DNA of 64,000 nt from Lanius collurio. Lineage: Eukaryota; Chordata; Aves; Passeriformes; Laniidae. The number at the start of each line of letters is the position of its first letter. Position 1 is the stretch's first letter. Made by a program: the position numbers and the translations under genes. The notes beneath the pieces are model-generated. The model made no database searches. It saw only the letters and a list, made by a program, of their open reading frames with translations, and had not been told where the DNA came from. This document shows positions 1 through 12,165 of the stretch, in pieces. The stretch spans positions 1,905,600 to 1,969,599 of the forward strand of contig JACBWW010000039.1 in the NCBI GenBank assembly GCA_020086605.1, given 5' to 3'.

Positions 1-2195
1 TTGCTGTTTGCAAAGAGATTTCTGCCCTGCACACCCCCTGTGCTGGTCAGTCCATTCAGACAGTCCCAGCAGCCTCAGTGCCCCTTCCCACAGAGCCTGC
101 TCCTCACAGGGACTCAGTCTGAGCAACAGCAACATGAACAAAGAATGGAACTCGCAGCAATAAAATCCTGTCTCCCTAGGAAGTGACTGGTTGCCTTCTC
201 AGTGACTTTCATGAAGCTATGGCCTTTTTTCCTTCTATTTTCATGATTAGCACAAACCCCCCCAATATTTTAAAGCTGAAATAAAAGATATAACTCAATA
301 TCCCATGATTTTTCACAATTTAGGCAGGTGACCCATCCCCCTGTCTCTGGCAGCTGAGAAAAGGAGTGCTTGAGCCAGCTCCAAGCAGAAGACAGCTCTA
401 TAGAGGGTATTTAGGCAGGTTCTACAGTCCTATTTGACTGGCTTTATCCATGATTTGACAACCTGGTCTTTAGGAATTATGTTTTCAAGTCTTTTTCACT
501 ATTCAAGTCCCCTTCCTTTACTTGAAAGAGAGCTGAGATTCTCCTCCAGAAGCTTATTCTTTAAAATCAACACTTAAAAATTCCAGCAGCTTTTAAGGGG
601 CTTGAGATAGCTACAGGTGTGCTCATACTTTGTGTATTGCCAATTTTTAATTTGGGGAGGATATGAAAGATACTTAACATTGCATTAATGTGGCTCTTGA
701 AGGCAGGGGCTTCTTCACTTAATAAAAAGAACCAAGTCAAGAAATTAATACATGATTCATACTAGTAACCATCTATTTCATATGATACCGAATTACTATC
801 ACAAATCATGGTTATATGATGTGAAATAGTAAAGGTGATAAATAAAATCTATATTTTATTGTACACAAGAAATTCTTTTACTTGTTTATAATGACTGTTG
901 CTTGAATAAATTCAGAAATCAGAGTGCAGCTGTTTTGTTACCACATCACACAAACCTGCCAGGGAAAATTCTAAAAATTGAGTTAATTTATTTCAAATTC
1001 TGCTTAGCGTGTGCATATTTTTGCTTCTCTACAAAATGATTTTGTTTAAATTCAGGCACCTTCCAGTAAGACTGGAAATTTTGTAGTCACTTTTGAGTGC
1101 ATTCTGAGCCTGCATATTTTTGTAGCAATCCAGAGATGCAAGCATAAACATTTTTTTTGACTCTTGCACAGAAATATGATTTTTTTTTTGTGATAATGAA
1201 AAATGAACAGTAAAAGATTGTCGTGGCAGCCCTTCCAGTGGAAATAATTGGTATTGATGGCAAGGCCCACCTGGTATCTGGCCTGAACACACTGGGGAAG
1301 GACACTGAGAAAGGACAGAGGCAAAGAGTACAGTGAGAAAACCAGACAGAGACATCCATTACAACACCATAACCATGCAATATTAAAAGGAAAGGTAACT
1401 AATACTTTAAAAGTGTCAGAAAGGTCTGTGCTCCAGTAATATCTCTGCAGAGCTAGCACAGTATGGCTTTAGCCTCACATAAGCATATACACACACCTTT
1501 CTAAATATGCCACTTCTGCTCTAACTCAATTTTAAAAACCTTGCAAGCATGAAGATGCTTTAAAACACTTTGGGCTGGGTTAGGGAAGAGGAGTTGACCA
1601 GGACTTTTTCCTTATTTGTTTCACAGGACTCAGCAGGGGCGAGACAGAATGTGTACAATTGTAAACTACTTAAATATTCCCCACAGATCTATTTTAAGCT
1701 CTCATATTTCAATCAATGGTTCAGAAGGAAGCTGCAGTATAAACACATTCCATTCAACCGGATTTGCATATTGATGTCAGTAGTTTGAATCAAACCAATT
1801 AGACCATGTAGTTATCTATGGAAAACATATGGCAGACTGATAAAAACCTCGTTCTATGTTTAAAATCTACAGTATTTCATTAGCATAGCAAAAAAAAAAA
1901 ACAGCTGAAGCAGGATGCTATTTTTCATGGACTAGACAAACTGATACAAGGAGAACTTCTTGGGCTGGATCCTCAGCTGGTAAAAAAAAAAATCACTCTG
2001 AATACAGTAGTGAATTGAAATGGAGCTAGTCAGTCTGAAAGCAAATACATGCTCATGTAGACATTGAATCAAGCACTGATTTCTCTTTGTTCTCAGTTCC
2101 TTATGGGTGAGATGGGGCTATCCCATTTTCTTACCCATTCTTATTTCAATTAGAGCAAAAGTTCCTCAAAAAGGGCATTATCTCTTACTTTGCTT

Positions 2196-2233
2196 AAAAA
2201 AAAAAAAAAAAAGAAAAAAACCCCAAACCAAAA
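2196..2233. repeat. Poly-A run grading into A/C-rich tract
   Basis: A run of A interrupted by one G is followed by CCCC and AAACC-type sequence. It is low complexity. It could be the decayed tail of a retroposed copy, but no body is recognisable upstream. Confidence 0.8.
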
Positions 2234-2908
2234 TTGCAAAAGGCCCATCTATGCTGAGCTAGTGCCCTAACATGAATAATGGCAGTGGCACCCTCACCCT
2301 TTTTATCTCTAAGTTTTCCCTTTCATGATGTCCTAAAAGCTTTTCTTAGCTCATGTTTATCTTCAGCAATAAATCATGTTTTCATTGCATCTCTGCCTCA
2401 TTGGGGTGCAAATAACAGAACAAGACAAATTAAACTGTAAAACAGTGGCTGAGGAAAGAAATAAAGAAGGACAGATAAATGAATTCATGTGGGAAAGACA
2501 ACATTGATTCTAACCACCATCTTTTATTGTTGCTGCTTCTCATAATAAAAAGAAAAAAAAATCAACTCCTTTGAACAGGCAGTGATTTAGCTGTAAAAAT
2601 ATCTGGTCTGCACAACATGACTAATCATCTCATCAGCACCATGCTCAGATCTGTATGTTCTCCTGGTAATAACTTTATGCTAAACATTTAAGCCCATCCT
2701 AATAATATGTCCATGGCTCCCAGACTGCTCTTTTACTGAATGAAGCACCCACATGATTTGTTAGGTGACATCATTTACAAACAATGGCATTGCTGTCTAG
2801 AATGAATACCAGTTTAGGGGGGAAAAAATTAATACACCATCATCTATTTGAAATTCAGGCTTAGCACTGTATAAAGCAACAATATATACTAATATCTCCC
2901 CCCTCCTA

Positions 2909-2950
2909 CACATTCTTCAGCAAATAAGTCACATTCTTCAGCAAGTAAGT
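2909..2950. repeat. Two-unit 21-bp tandem duplication
   Basis: Positions 2909-2929 and 2930-2950 are head-to-tail copies that differ at one base (CAAATAAGT versus CAAGTAAGT at the end of the unit). This looks like a recent slippage or short tandem duplication. Confidence 0.85.
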
Positions 2951-3494
2951 CAGTTCACTGAAGATAATTTATTCCACAACTACTGAATCATGAAATGCCA
3001 GGAGACATGACCATGGATCAGGACAACACAGGAATTTTTTTATAATTATTTTCATACAGTCCCCATACCTGTGTATGTATTAAAAAAGGAAGATCCTGTT
3101 CTCAAAATAATCCACATCTAGACAGCAGTCAGAGTCCAAGGAGAAAACAAAATGTTTTCTTTTTCTCATTGGTATTCATATAGCAAATGCTGACGCAAGA
3201 AAATTCTGCTCAATGTTGTCCTGTCTGTGAACCCTGAAATAGCTCCAGTCCCTCGTGAAGATTTTACTAAGTTTATATGAATTACATAAAAAGCAAGGTT
3301 AGTAATAAAAATATGTTTTGGAAACATTGAAACTCTTCAGTTAAATTAAAACCTACCACTTAAATGCTGAAGTTAATTAAGAATCACAGAAATCTCTGCT
3401 GATACCCCTGAAAAGAATGTCTCCTTCTGCATATACAAAGCAAATACTTTTCCAGACCAGGCAGTTTCCTTTAGAAATCAGAATAAATTTAGAA

Positions 3495-3740
3495 ATAGAA
3501 TCACTTCTGTTGGAAAAAGCCCTTTAAGAACATTGAGTTCAACCATTAACCAAGCACTGTCAAGTCACTGATAAACCACATCCCCAGGTGCCACATCCAC
3601 ATGTTCCTTAAATATGTCTGGAGATGGTGACTCAGTCACTTCCCTGGACAGTATATTCAATGTTTGAGGAGGTGTTTTCCCTAAATGCAATCCAAACCTC
3701 CCTTAGCACAACCTGAGGCCTCTTCCTCTCTGCCATGGAT
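3495..3740 (-). mobile_element. CR1 LINE fragment, old
   Basis: On the plus strand the sequence reads as the reverse complement of the 3' part of CR1. The 'AGAATCACTT..GTTGGAAAAAGCCC' opening, the 'CCAGGTGCCACATCCAC' segment, the 'GGAGATGGTGACTCAGTCACTTCCCTGG' segment and the 'CCAAACCTCCCTTAGCACAACCTGAGGCC' block fall in the expected order. The copy is truncated and substituted, with no usable frame. Recognition is from memory of the family, so the subfamily is not assigned. Confidence 0.85.
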
Positions 3741-6029
3741 GCACTTGACTCCTTAACTAGAGCAGAAGTAGTTTGGCAGAGTTGTGAAAGGATGGAAACA
3801 TCTGAGCTGTAACTGGGCCAAGAACTTCTCCAGTTCCAGTTTGTTCCCTGAAAACCACAAAGGAACAGAGTCACCCACTGAAGAGCTACATAAGGAACTG
3901 AAAGTACTGTACCCTCAAAAGGCTCAAAACCCTGTGTGGAACCATCCATATGGCTCAAGTGCAGGTGTCTGCTTAACAGCTTCCCAAAAAAACAAACCTG
4001 GATGCTTATTCAAGCTTGTTTTAACCTTTTGAATCTCAAGCAATTGATGCTTGGCAAGAAAAGTGCCAAATATTCTGCCTCTGAGCAAAAAAGAACAGCA
4101 TTTTTTTTTCCCAGGTGCTTATTGTTCCCATAGATTGAACACTCACACATGTTTTGGTGTTCATGTATAGTGTCTACTGAATTTAAAATTCACTTAACAC
4201 TGGATGAACTGAAAGAGAACAATAAATTACCAAACAAGCAAATGAAGATGGGTATTTAGGGGTTCTGGGAGTGTCCTGTGTCTCTTCTGTGCTATTTAAT
4301 ATCTTTGATGGTATCAAGGTTGTGAAGAACAATAAAAAAAGACTGGTTTGGATCAGTGGTTAGGCTTTGACCATTTTAATTTCTTTAGAGGGAATGGTAT
4401 ACAGTTGGAAAACGAGGGAAAGCAATCCATGTAATGTGGACTGAATTTGGAAAACAGTAAATCCAGAAGTGAGACCTGGAAGTCGAATCTTGATAAATTG
4501 AAGCTGGATTAGTATAAAAGTTCAAATGTGCCGTGTCTTCAAATTTAAAATTATCTTCCAGTAAAAGCTATAAATTCTTTCTTGGGCACTTTAAAATCAA
4601 GATGGGCTCTATTTTGTATTTGTGTTTTAGTCCTATAAAAGTACTAAGCCTAGTACAGAAACAACCAGGTGATTCAGACAGCTCTATGGGTTTTCCTGCA
4701 ATGAGTGAAGTGCTGCATCTCTCCCCTCTCTGATTGTAGCACTGCAACTTCAGAAACACGTGGCTTAAGAAGTTCAAAACTGTCAGAACTCCCTCTCACT
4801 GGATTATCAAAACCAGTGTTCAGTAACAACACAGCTTCCCACTTCAAAATCTCTCCCATACCTGAGCACAAAAATTTTGCGTCCTCAGAGTAAAAAGAAA
4901 AGCTAGAATTTTATTACTTCAACAGAGGATGAAAAGAGAAAACATAATTATATTTAAACATATAAGCAGGTAACGATTCACATGGAATTATTTTAAAGAT
5001 GTATGTAGAACAAGGAGAGGCACCAATTTGGTAATTTTTTTCTGGAATAAAGTAAATATATCAAGATAAAATACAGTTTTTAATCTGAAATCCTTCTTTC
5101 ATAATTTGTCACCAAGAAAACAAGAAATCAAAAAGGAAAAAATCCAAGAAACGTATTTTTTTTCACTGCACACTTTATCAAGCACACCTTCCTAAAAATC
5201 TTGTACTCCTCAAAGCAATAACACTTGTTTAATCTGAGTGTTAGTATATCAAAACTTGCAGCAAAGGTGAATTTATTTCAGACTAATATTTACAAGGCCA
5301 TGTACTGTCATTGTTTTCTAGAGGAAGAATTTGATGTCAATAGAAGTTAAATTGAAGGTCACTTATGGCTCAGATTGCTGCTGTTGCTATGTTGCAGGGA
5401 TTTACTTCTACATTGTTGACCTTTGCTTTCAAAGTCTTATTTCTTGACCATGAAAATAAAAAAATCCTTCAAGGCGGTTACTTTGAAATATAATGTACAA
5501 GGTGTTAAGCTGCAGAAGTTATTCTTCATTAATGAAAGGAGGAAGGAGAGGGAGAATGAAACAAACCAAAACCCCTCAACACCTGGAGCCACTGAGCAAG
5601 TCTCACACGTGATTGACTTGTATAAAAAAGGCAGTGGCTTTAATTTTGGGTTCAGACACAGATAATGACAGATAACATTCTCTAAATTCCACAACAGCTC
5701 ATAATTTGTCACAGTTGTGGCAAAGGATGTCATACTGAAGCACCTCCTTACCTCACATTTCATGGGGTTTTGGATACAGTGCAGTGTCACTGTTAGGGAC
5801 ACCCGTGCCACCAGCCAGGAGCCGCTCTGGCAGCTGCCCTTGCCCCACCCCAGGCTGTCACTGCTGGCACAAAAGGCACAGGGGTGGCTCCAGGGACCTG
5901 ACCAGTCTGGCTGCCTGCACACCCCACTCACAGCCAGACCAGCTTTCCTTACCAGGTAGAGTCTCAGATGTGCAGATCCTTCAACCAATTGAATTCTGGT
6001 GCAATAACTAAATAAATAAATACTAGCTC
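3741..6029. other. Non-coding stretch, no gene seen
   Basis: Anonymous AT-rich DNA with a locally GC-richer part near 5,780-5,960. The long minus-strand open frame across 5,437-5,988 has no recognisable domain and is treated as chance. Confidence 0.65.
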
Positions 6030-6690
6030 ATGCTGGTGCCTCTGAGGAGGGACTCAGAACTCCTGGGCTTCCATCCCCTCATTATCCTAACTCCGGTAAA
6101 GTCTGGCACTGTCTCTGAGTGTCTCCACCTGGCTGAACCACGGGTGCCCTTTGTTATCCAAAGGGGGGCAATTCACGGCCTCTTGTCTCACCCTGGAACG
6201 GATTCCTCAAGGCCCACAATATATTCTGGAAATGTGACAGAGGTGCTGTCAGGTCTTGGGGTTATCAGCTGTCCACTGCTTAATTTTGTGGCGAGCTTGC
6301 CTCGTTATGTCTTGGAATATCCTTAGACCATTCACAAACAGCCTGGATATCCCTCGACTGTGCAGCCCCACTTAAGCCAGTGTTTGCTGACAGCCACCAC
6401 CAGAAGCAGAAGTTGAGAAGAGAAATACAGCTCAAACCTCTTTTGATGTTAAGTCATTTATTCCCTCTGTCCTGGGGGGAGCAGAGGACCCGACCTGGGC
6501 AAAGTCAGCGAGGTGAGAGGGCGAGGCTTTCCATCCTGCTGGTTTTATCACAGACAGGGGGGAAAGGGGATCCCAGGGGCGGGGATGGGACAAACACCCA
6601 ACCAGATCAGAGCCCGGGGGGGCTGGAACCTAAGGCAGCCCTGACTCAGTGACATGGCAGGGACCCGGCCGGGGGATGGGGCCCAGGGGA
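6030..6690 (-). other. CpG-bearing GC-rich patch, possibly LTR-derived
   Basis: I count 14 CpG dinucleotides between about 6,090 and 6,680, while the flanking kilobases have very few. Read on the minus strand, a GATAAAACC element (about 6,546-6,554) is followed by a C-rich stretch. An AATAAA polyadenylation signal comes next (complement of TTTATT at about 6,459) and then a T/C-rich segment. That order resembles the TATA-R-U5 part of a retroviral LTR. I do not recognise a specific LTR family, and I found neither ends nor a target duplication. A small CpG island is the alternative. Confidence 0.35.
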
Positions 6691-7387
6691 TCCCCCACAG
6701 CAGTCAGGTGTAATGCTTTCAAAGAATCCCAGGCAAGCAGCAGTTGATGGGGGTGAGGCAGAGCACTCAGTAGGGCTGGTGCAGGGAACTGGGAGGCAAA
6801 ACTCCTGGTGCTGCTGAATGCAGAGTTTGAGCACAGCTAGAGCAGAGGCTCTGTTTAGTGGAAATCCCTTTGGATATCTGTGGCAGCTGCTGCCTTGAAG
6901 TGCTTCTTGCAGTCTTCTTTTCTTGGAAGTTCCCTCCCCACCCTCTCTGTTGGAGCTCAGCTCTGTAGAGCAGCTGCTGAATGGCAGAATTTATAGCTAA
7001 GGACTTTAAGTAAAATCAGAATTTATTTCAGATACCATCCTGTTCTATGCTGCGAGTCCTGGCAGCTCAGACATGTTTGGGAAGGGTTATAATCGAACTC
7101 ACAAAGGGCTGCCCTCAACAGGATTAGCAGAGTCAGCAGCTCCCACATCTGGTTTCAGATCCAGGTAAAATTGAAAAGATGAGTACAGTCCACCTTCAGT
7201 GCATCATTAATATTTTAGTCTCAGTTGTGATGGGTTAAGTCAATTTTTCATTCTTCATTAAAATATCTAGGAGTAGTAAAATATGGTTTAGAATTGAATT
7301 TATACTTTTGTAGCCCTATTATTTCTATTTTGTACATAAGAGCCTTGAATCTTAGATTTATTTTTTTTTTAAATTTGCCCACTAATA
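6691..7387. other. Non-coding stretch, no gene seen
   Basis: Anonymous sequence between the CpG patch and a T/G-rich tract. No supported feature. Confidence 0.6.
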
Positions 7388-7538
7388 CTTTTTTGAGTGT
7401 TTGTTTGGGTGGGTTTCTTTTTTGTTGTTGTTTTGTTTTGGGTTTTTTTTTTTTTTTTTTTTTTGTTTTGTTTGGTTTTGGGTTTTTTTTTTGTGGTTTT
7501 TTTTTGTTTGTTTGTTTGGGGTTTTTTTTGTTTTTTTA
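7388..7538. repeat. T/G-rich low-complexity tract
   Basis: About 150 bases of T runs punctuated by GTTTT, TTTGTTTG and GGGTTTT units, including one uninterrupted T run of over 20. The complement is an A/C-rich (CCAAAAC-type) tract like several others in the window. Open frames through it encode only Phe/Gly/Leu/Val-rich strings and are artefacts. Confidence 0.9.
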
Positions 7539-10500
7539 GTATCCAGTTTTGAAAGGCAAGCCTATATGAAAAAATTACAAATTTCAGTCTTCACGGAGCC
7601 AACTGATCAATACAAATGGGAGCATGAGGTATCTCAAGGGCAGTGATCTCTGATAGGTGCCTTGAGATGAGCTGTGAGAGCTGAATCAGCAACTCCTCCT
7701 GCTTCTGCCCTAATTGCATGGAAAGTGCATCAACAAAGAGCATCAGCACCTGCTGGCTTTGGAGATCATTTTCCCAGAGAGAAGGAGCCAGTAAATTTCT
7801 ACTCATACTTGCAGAAAAATGAAAGATACCATCACTTAAGGTCTTGCTCTACCTCTGCTTTCAGAAAAGTTAGGAAATCTGCCCATAACATTGCTATTTA
7901 CATCCAGCAGAGACAAGGGTATTGTGCTGCCCTATTAACCTGATGAAATTGTATCAATCAATGCACTGAAATGAAAACAGACACACAATTGGGTTCTCGT
8001 TGTATAGTGTGTCCCACAGTTTTAACCATCTGCTGCACTCAAACACATGTGTGGCAGAATTTAAAAATGAAACAACCAGTTAATGGTTTTAGGCCATGTT
8101 ATCCAAAATGTCTGATATTCATGATGCAACAAGATGAGACAAAGATAAGGCAGAAGTTGCTTGTCCCCCATATCATAGGAAAAGTCAAGTGTAGCAAACA
8201 TTAGAAAATTTCCTAGAAACATCTTGTTTTTAACAGCATAAATAAGCATGTGCATGAATTCCCCCCAGCCCTGGGTGAATGTGAGAAAAACAGGGGATAT
8301 ACATTGAGTGTGATACAGAGACAACCAAAAGTCATTGAGAACTCATGTCATAATGCATCTGGGCCTTTTAAAACTGGTAGAAACATATATTTTCCCTCTT
8401 GATGTTTTATTTTGGAATTGGCAAGAGATGAAAACATTGAAACAGCTGTGGCTCAAGCTAATGAATATTAATATTCCAATACAACCACTTGTCCATACAC
8501 ACACTCATACTTTTGGTTGCACTGCATTTTCATTGATCTAAAATATGCTTAGACAATGTCTAAAACAGTATCTGCAGACAGAATGGGAAGCATCTTTTAA
8601 ATCCCAGACTATGAGACACAGGGGAGAAACAAAGCAAGGAAATCAAAGAGAACCTTTCTGGGAACCACTGTTGAGCAGGAACCTGCCCTGCTCATTGCTC
8701 ACCACACCTGGAGGCACCACTGGCACTGCCAGGGCAGCAGGGCTGCTCATCCCTCACCAGTGCTACAGCTCCACAGCCCTGCCTTCCTGACACAGGAATG
8801 CAGCACAACCAAACAGAACCAGTTCCAGGCCATGTGCTGGATATCAACAATTTGTATTAAATTAAATTTGTGTTAAATTTATATTTCACACCTACCTACA
8901 GCCATCTAACTACCTCAGATTTAATGCAATGTATTTCCAGGCAGAAAGTCTGGATAACTAAAAGGAACCTGATTGCAGATGTTGACTTTGACTTAAAGGA
9001 AATAAGTACATAAAAGAAATTACTGTCAACTGGCATGTGTAAATATCACTTCTACTGAAAATAAAATACATTTAAAAGTGAATGCTCTATGCCTCTAACA
9101 GACTTGTTGAAATAGTTTCTCATTACCTGTCTTAGTCATGCAGTTTCCCACAAGTCATTTTAAAATTGACCAGATCCCTAAAAAGCCTCATAATTTAGAA
9201 GTAATTCCTATTTATTTTTAAGTCAAATCTCTGTAACTTCCCTGTCCTTCACCACTTTAACTAGAGAATCCCAACCAATGAGCAAGTTTTACTTACATAA
9301 GAAATGTAATTGATTTAGCTATAAGTCAACATGGAATTTGTACGAGGTTTTTATCTTCTCTTGCTTTTCTCTAGTCCTCTGTGAGAGTCTCTGCTCTGAC
9401 TGAAGAGGTTACAGGGAAAGCTCTGTGTTTAATGCACTAGCATGAATAAAATCAGAAACATCTGGTGAAAAGACACCTGACTGAACCCACGCAGCAAGCA
9501 GTGAAGTCTTGCCTGAAGAAACTGCTCTGTGAAGAGGAGTTCCCTCCACACTCTATCCCTATCACACAGCGCTGATGGAGCCAAACTGCTTTGCAACATT
9601 CATGGTAACATTTTAGTAGCAGGGTTTGGCTGAATCAAAATTATTCTAATATGGTGAGCCCTCAAACAACTAAATACAGATGTTATTATTCTGTTAGGTA
9701 AAATTCCCACTTTACTTCTTCTTTCATTTACCCCCTGAATACATGGCATGCCAAGGATTGAAGAGACAATGTTGAATTCTATCCAAATTAAAAGAGGAGG
9801 GGAAAATCCGATGCTCCACCAATAAGTTCTTGGCATGGTTCTCTCTCTCCTTTTTTTTTTTTCCTCCTGGAATTCTTTTTATGATACCCATTCTCCCATT
9901 AAGTTGCATTTTTTCCCAGATATATTTATAAGACTCCCTCAAAAGGTCATTGAACTCCATTAGGCTGCTGTTCTACCCCTTTTACAGTTTATTGACGAAA
10001 ATATTAAGTAATCCTGAAGGCATTTACAGATCATTTGATACCTGCTTTCCTGAGCCTGTATGTCAGATTTTCTTACAGTAAATCAGGAACATCTCCTGGG
10101 AAAAAAATATTTCTGCCTTGGTAACAACAACATCAATAGTTGCAGGTCTTCATTCAGTATAAATAAGCCACAGCATATGTTCAGTTTGATCATCACTGCT
10201 TTGACCTTATTATGCTGTATCTCATTATTAACTTAAAAATGCAGTATTCTTCAGCATATGGTGCACTAGGGCTTGCAGCAGAGAGGGAGAATTCAGAACT
10301 ATCTCTCCTTTATACATTTGTAATATCTGAAGGCACAGAAATGAAATCCCATTCTCTTTGAACAGCAATGCTACATGGACCTGTCAGCAGTGCACTACCA
10401 TGGACTTGAACTCTTCCATTTCCATCTGAAACCAGCTGCAGCAGCCATGGGAGGGCTGGGAGTTTGTGTGCAGTGGTGCAGCTGTTGGCAATAGAGAACG

Positions 10501-11854
10501 GACATCAGGCAGTGTTACAGCAATAATACATCTCTTGTCTTTATCTAATTTTCTGTCTACTGATGACAATAGGAATAAAGGAAAAAAAAATCCCCTGAAA
10601 CAAACAAATACCCCCCAACCACCCGTTCTACTCAGTGCTAAAAATAACACATGCAATGAATAGAGGCATTTGTTCATTAACTTCCTTTTCATCTGGTACA
10701 ATCTCTTCCCTTTGATATTGAAATGCGGATGAATTTATCATTACTAGCATGGTTTTAAAGAACAGAAGAAATAGTAAAAAATATTCTGATGGTTATCCTG
10801 CTTTAAATACAAAGATGATCACTAAGGTGCCACTGATGCCTTTTCACCATTTTATGTTTTGACAGAGGACCCTCTAGGTGCAGAAAGGTAATTAATTTCC
10901 AGGCTCTATCAGTCCTCACTTTCCTGTCAAATTTCCACAGAGACAATTCACCGTGGTGCTGGTTTTTATGACATGAATCTCTTCCACTAGTAACTATACT
11001 GAGAGAACAAACTTATTTCACACAGGCCATCAATCAGTCTTTAGAGAGCAAAACCTCACAGCTACTGCTTTGCCAGTCTGGCCTGTAAGTAGTGATTTAA
11101 GGAAAAAATGTGGAATAACATTACCAGCTCCCTGGTCCAGCCAAACTTCTGTTCAAAACAAACAGAAAATATTTCCTATGAAAAAGCATTGATCAAGGAT
11201 GCAGCAGAGATAGTTTTCTCATGTCTGTCAGTTAGCCACACAGTAATTCTTATTTATCTTAGCCATTAACAGGAACAGTCATTCACACATTTCTATCAGC
11301 AACAGCATTACAAGATATAAGTAAACTAAGCCTGACATTTTCCAGTGGATATGGGGAACAGAAGGTTGTTTACTAGACTTTGGTATCGATAAAGACATAT
11401 TCCCAATATTCTGTTTTAGTCTTATGGGATGCTTAACCATCTGTCAAAGCACACACTGATGCAATACAAGTGATTTAAAAAAAAATAAAAATTCCAGTTT
11501 GCAGCATCAGAAACTTTAACAGTGTTTTGGATCACTGCATTTCCATCACACTGTAAATCCTGTGTTTCTATAATGAAGAAGGCCAACTGGCAGGACTGAA
11601 CAATATACAAATCCATGCAAACAGATGGGGTGCAGCTGCAGGTCCCAAGGAAGCAGACTTTCAGAGGGCATGGTGCTTAGAAAAGACTGGAGAAAGGTAT
11701 ATAACCCATTTTTAAGACAAAGGAGGAAGTTATGGGAAGCATCAATTTGTGGGAAAATTATACAGCAAGTCTTCCTTAAAGCCATCTCTAATCAGAAGAA
11801 GAGAAACAAGAAGAGTGACAGTGAAAAGCCAAAGTCTAGCTGGTGTCCAGCTGT
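7539..11854. other. Non-coding stretch, no gene seen
   Basis: More than 4 kb of AT-rich anonymous DNA with only short homopolymer runs (for example poly-T near 9,851-9,863). No exon, RNA gene or repeat family was recognised. A modestly GC-richer spot lies at 8,640-8,800. Confidence 0.65.
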
Positions 11855-12165
11855 GGCAGGACCTCTCAGGGATTGAAACTTCAATTTCAGGCCCAATAAT
11901 TCTCAAGTTTTTTTTTATTAACCACCTGGATGATGAGCAAGATAACACCCAGTTTGCAGATGGTAAAGAAACAGGGGTAGAGGCTGATATATTGAGGGTT
12001 ATTACCTCCTGATTGGCACTTGAGACTACAGCTGGAACATTTTGTCCAGAGCTGAGCTTGTCAGACAGTGACACAATGCAGTGAGTGCAGCACAGCCAAG
12101 ATGATCAAGGGCCTAAAGCAGAAAATATGGGTCTGTTTAACCTGGAGAATACATGAGCATGAAGC
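11855..12165 (+). mobile_element. CR1 LINE reverse-transcriptase-region fragment, internally deleted
   Basis: The plus strand carries degraded CR1 ORF2 sequence. A stretch encoding INHLDDEQDNTQFAD lies at about 11,918-11,962 and corresponds to the CR1 'INDLDD...FADDTK' region around the RT active-site motif. Here the second Asp of FADD is lost (FADG). The next similarity, from about 12,030, matches a later part of ORF2: 'GCTGGAACATTTTGTCCAGA', then 'AAGATGATCAAGGGCCT', then 'TTTAACCTGGAGAA'. The intervening few hundred bases of the element are therefore missing. It is the only clear CR1 copy here on the plus strand. It is non-functional. Confidence 0.7.

Larger units (their letters stand above)
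1..3494. other. Non-coding stretch, no gene seen
   Basis: AT-rich anonymous sequence. Open frames are short, overlap on both strands and show no recognisable domain. It contains the poly-A/A-C tract and the 21-bp tandem duplication listed separately. No promoter-like CpG cluster was seen. Confidence 0.7.

Noticed and set aside
5437..5988. 183-codon minus-strand open frame, the longest uninterrupted one apart from N
   Set aside because: Composition shifts abruptly from Trp/Ser/Cys-rich to Phe/Leu-rich strings that follow local base composition. There is no domain, no splice context, and a competing open frame lies on the other strand.
7294..7646. Phe/Gly/Val-rich open frames
   Set aside because: They are translations of the T/G-rich low-complexity tract.
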